Of a stretch of DNA of 14,471 bases, positions 14,458-14,471 are shown one piece after another; position 1 is the stretch's first letter, and each line of letters opens with the position of its first letter. The stretch is from Bacteroidota bacterium (GTDB lineage Bacteria > Bacteroidota > Bacteroidia > Flavobacteriales > Weeksellaceae), in NCBI GenBank assembly GCA_023461035.1, contig JAEWOD010000011.1, positions 1 to 14,471 of the forward strand, in the 5' to 3' direction. Below the pieces are notes generated by a model. That model saw only the letters and a list, made by a program, of their open reading frames with translations. It was not told the origin of the DNA and ran no database searches. The position numbers were made by a program, and so were the translations under genes.

Positions 14458-14471
14458 ACAACGGAGAGTTT
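14458..14471 (+). rRNA. rrs: 16S ribosomal RNA, first bases only
   Basis: The window ends in GGAGAGTTT, matching the start of the conserved 5' sequence of bacterial 16S rRNA (AGAGTTTGATCCTGGCTCAG). Alignment to E. coli numbering puts base 1 near 14458. The upstream double promoter and boxA-like leader fit an rRNA operon. The gene continues outside the window. Confidence 0.85.

Overview
The window looks like chromosomal DNA of a Flavobacteriaceae-type bacterium (phylum Bacteroidota). The evidence is the AT-rich sequence, many TAnnTTTG (-7) promoter elements with almost no Shine-Dalgarno sequences, three proteins with type IX secretion (T9SS) C-terminal sorting domains, a lipoprotein with an acidic surface-export motif, and a 16S rRNA leader with TTTGCA-type promoters. 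The genus cannot be fixed from this sequence alone.

Left part (1-2711): a leftward cluster of three exported proteins, in transcription order a lipoprotein (2538-2086), a GH5-type glycoside hydrolase with a T9SS domain (2043-733) and a small secreted protein with a beta-trefoil-like pattern (712-233). It ends at a strong hairpin at 153-188. Facing right is an LLM-class flavin-dependent oxidoreductase (2712-3740), closed by a 30-bp palindromic terminator shared with the convergent copper ATPase.

Middle (3781-11098): a leftward metal group made of an HMA-AraC fusion regulator (7487-6927), a small secreted protein of unknown function (6903-6367) and a CopA-type P1B-1 ATPase (6297-3781). Back-to-back with the regulator is a tightly packed rightward run: FecCD/BtuC-type permease, its ABC ATPase, a WG-repeat protein broken by one extra T in a T7 run, and an SDR oxidoreductase. 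Stop and start codons overlap or abut throughout. The 83-nt divergent region carries an 11-bp direct repeat with a 21-bp period, the spacing expected for an AraC-family operator. A reasonable reading is that the regulator senses copper or a related metal and controls efflux, and possibly the divergent importer.

Right part (11152-14471): two tandem secreted proteins of the PQQ-dependent glucose/sorbosone dehydrogenase fold, both with T9SS domains. Their catalytic domains are diverged, but a 138-bp block of the sorting domains is about 96% identical at DNA level. The second copy has lost the GDGG active-site loop, and its start codon lies inside a 16-bp inverted repeat. After them comes a GC-rich hairpin-bearing repeat, then the upstream region of an rRNA operon with two promoters, each followed by a near-identical boxA-like element. 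The first bases of 16S rRNA end the window.

No CRISPR array, transposase, tRNA or prophage gene was seen. The most notable points are the HMA-AraC/operator/importer arrangement, the sequence-homogenised sorting domains, the short repeats embedded in copA, and the single-base frameshift in the WG-repeat gene.
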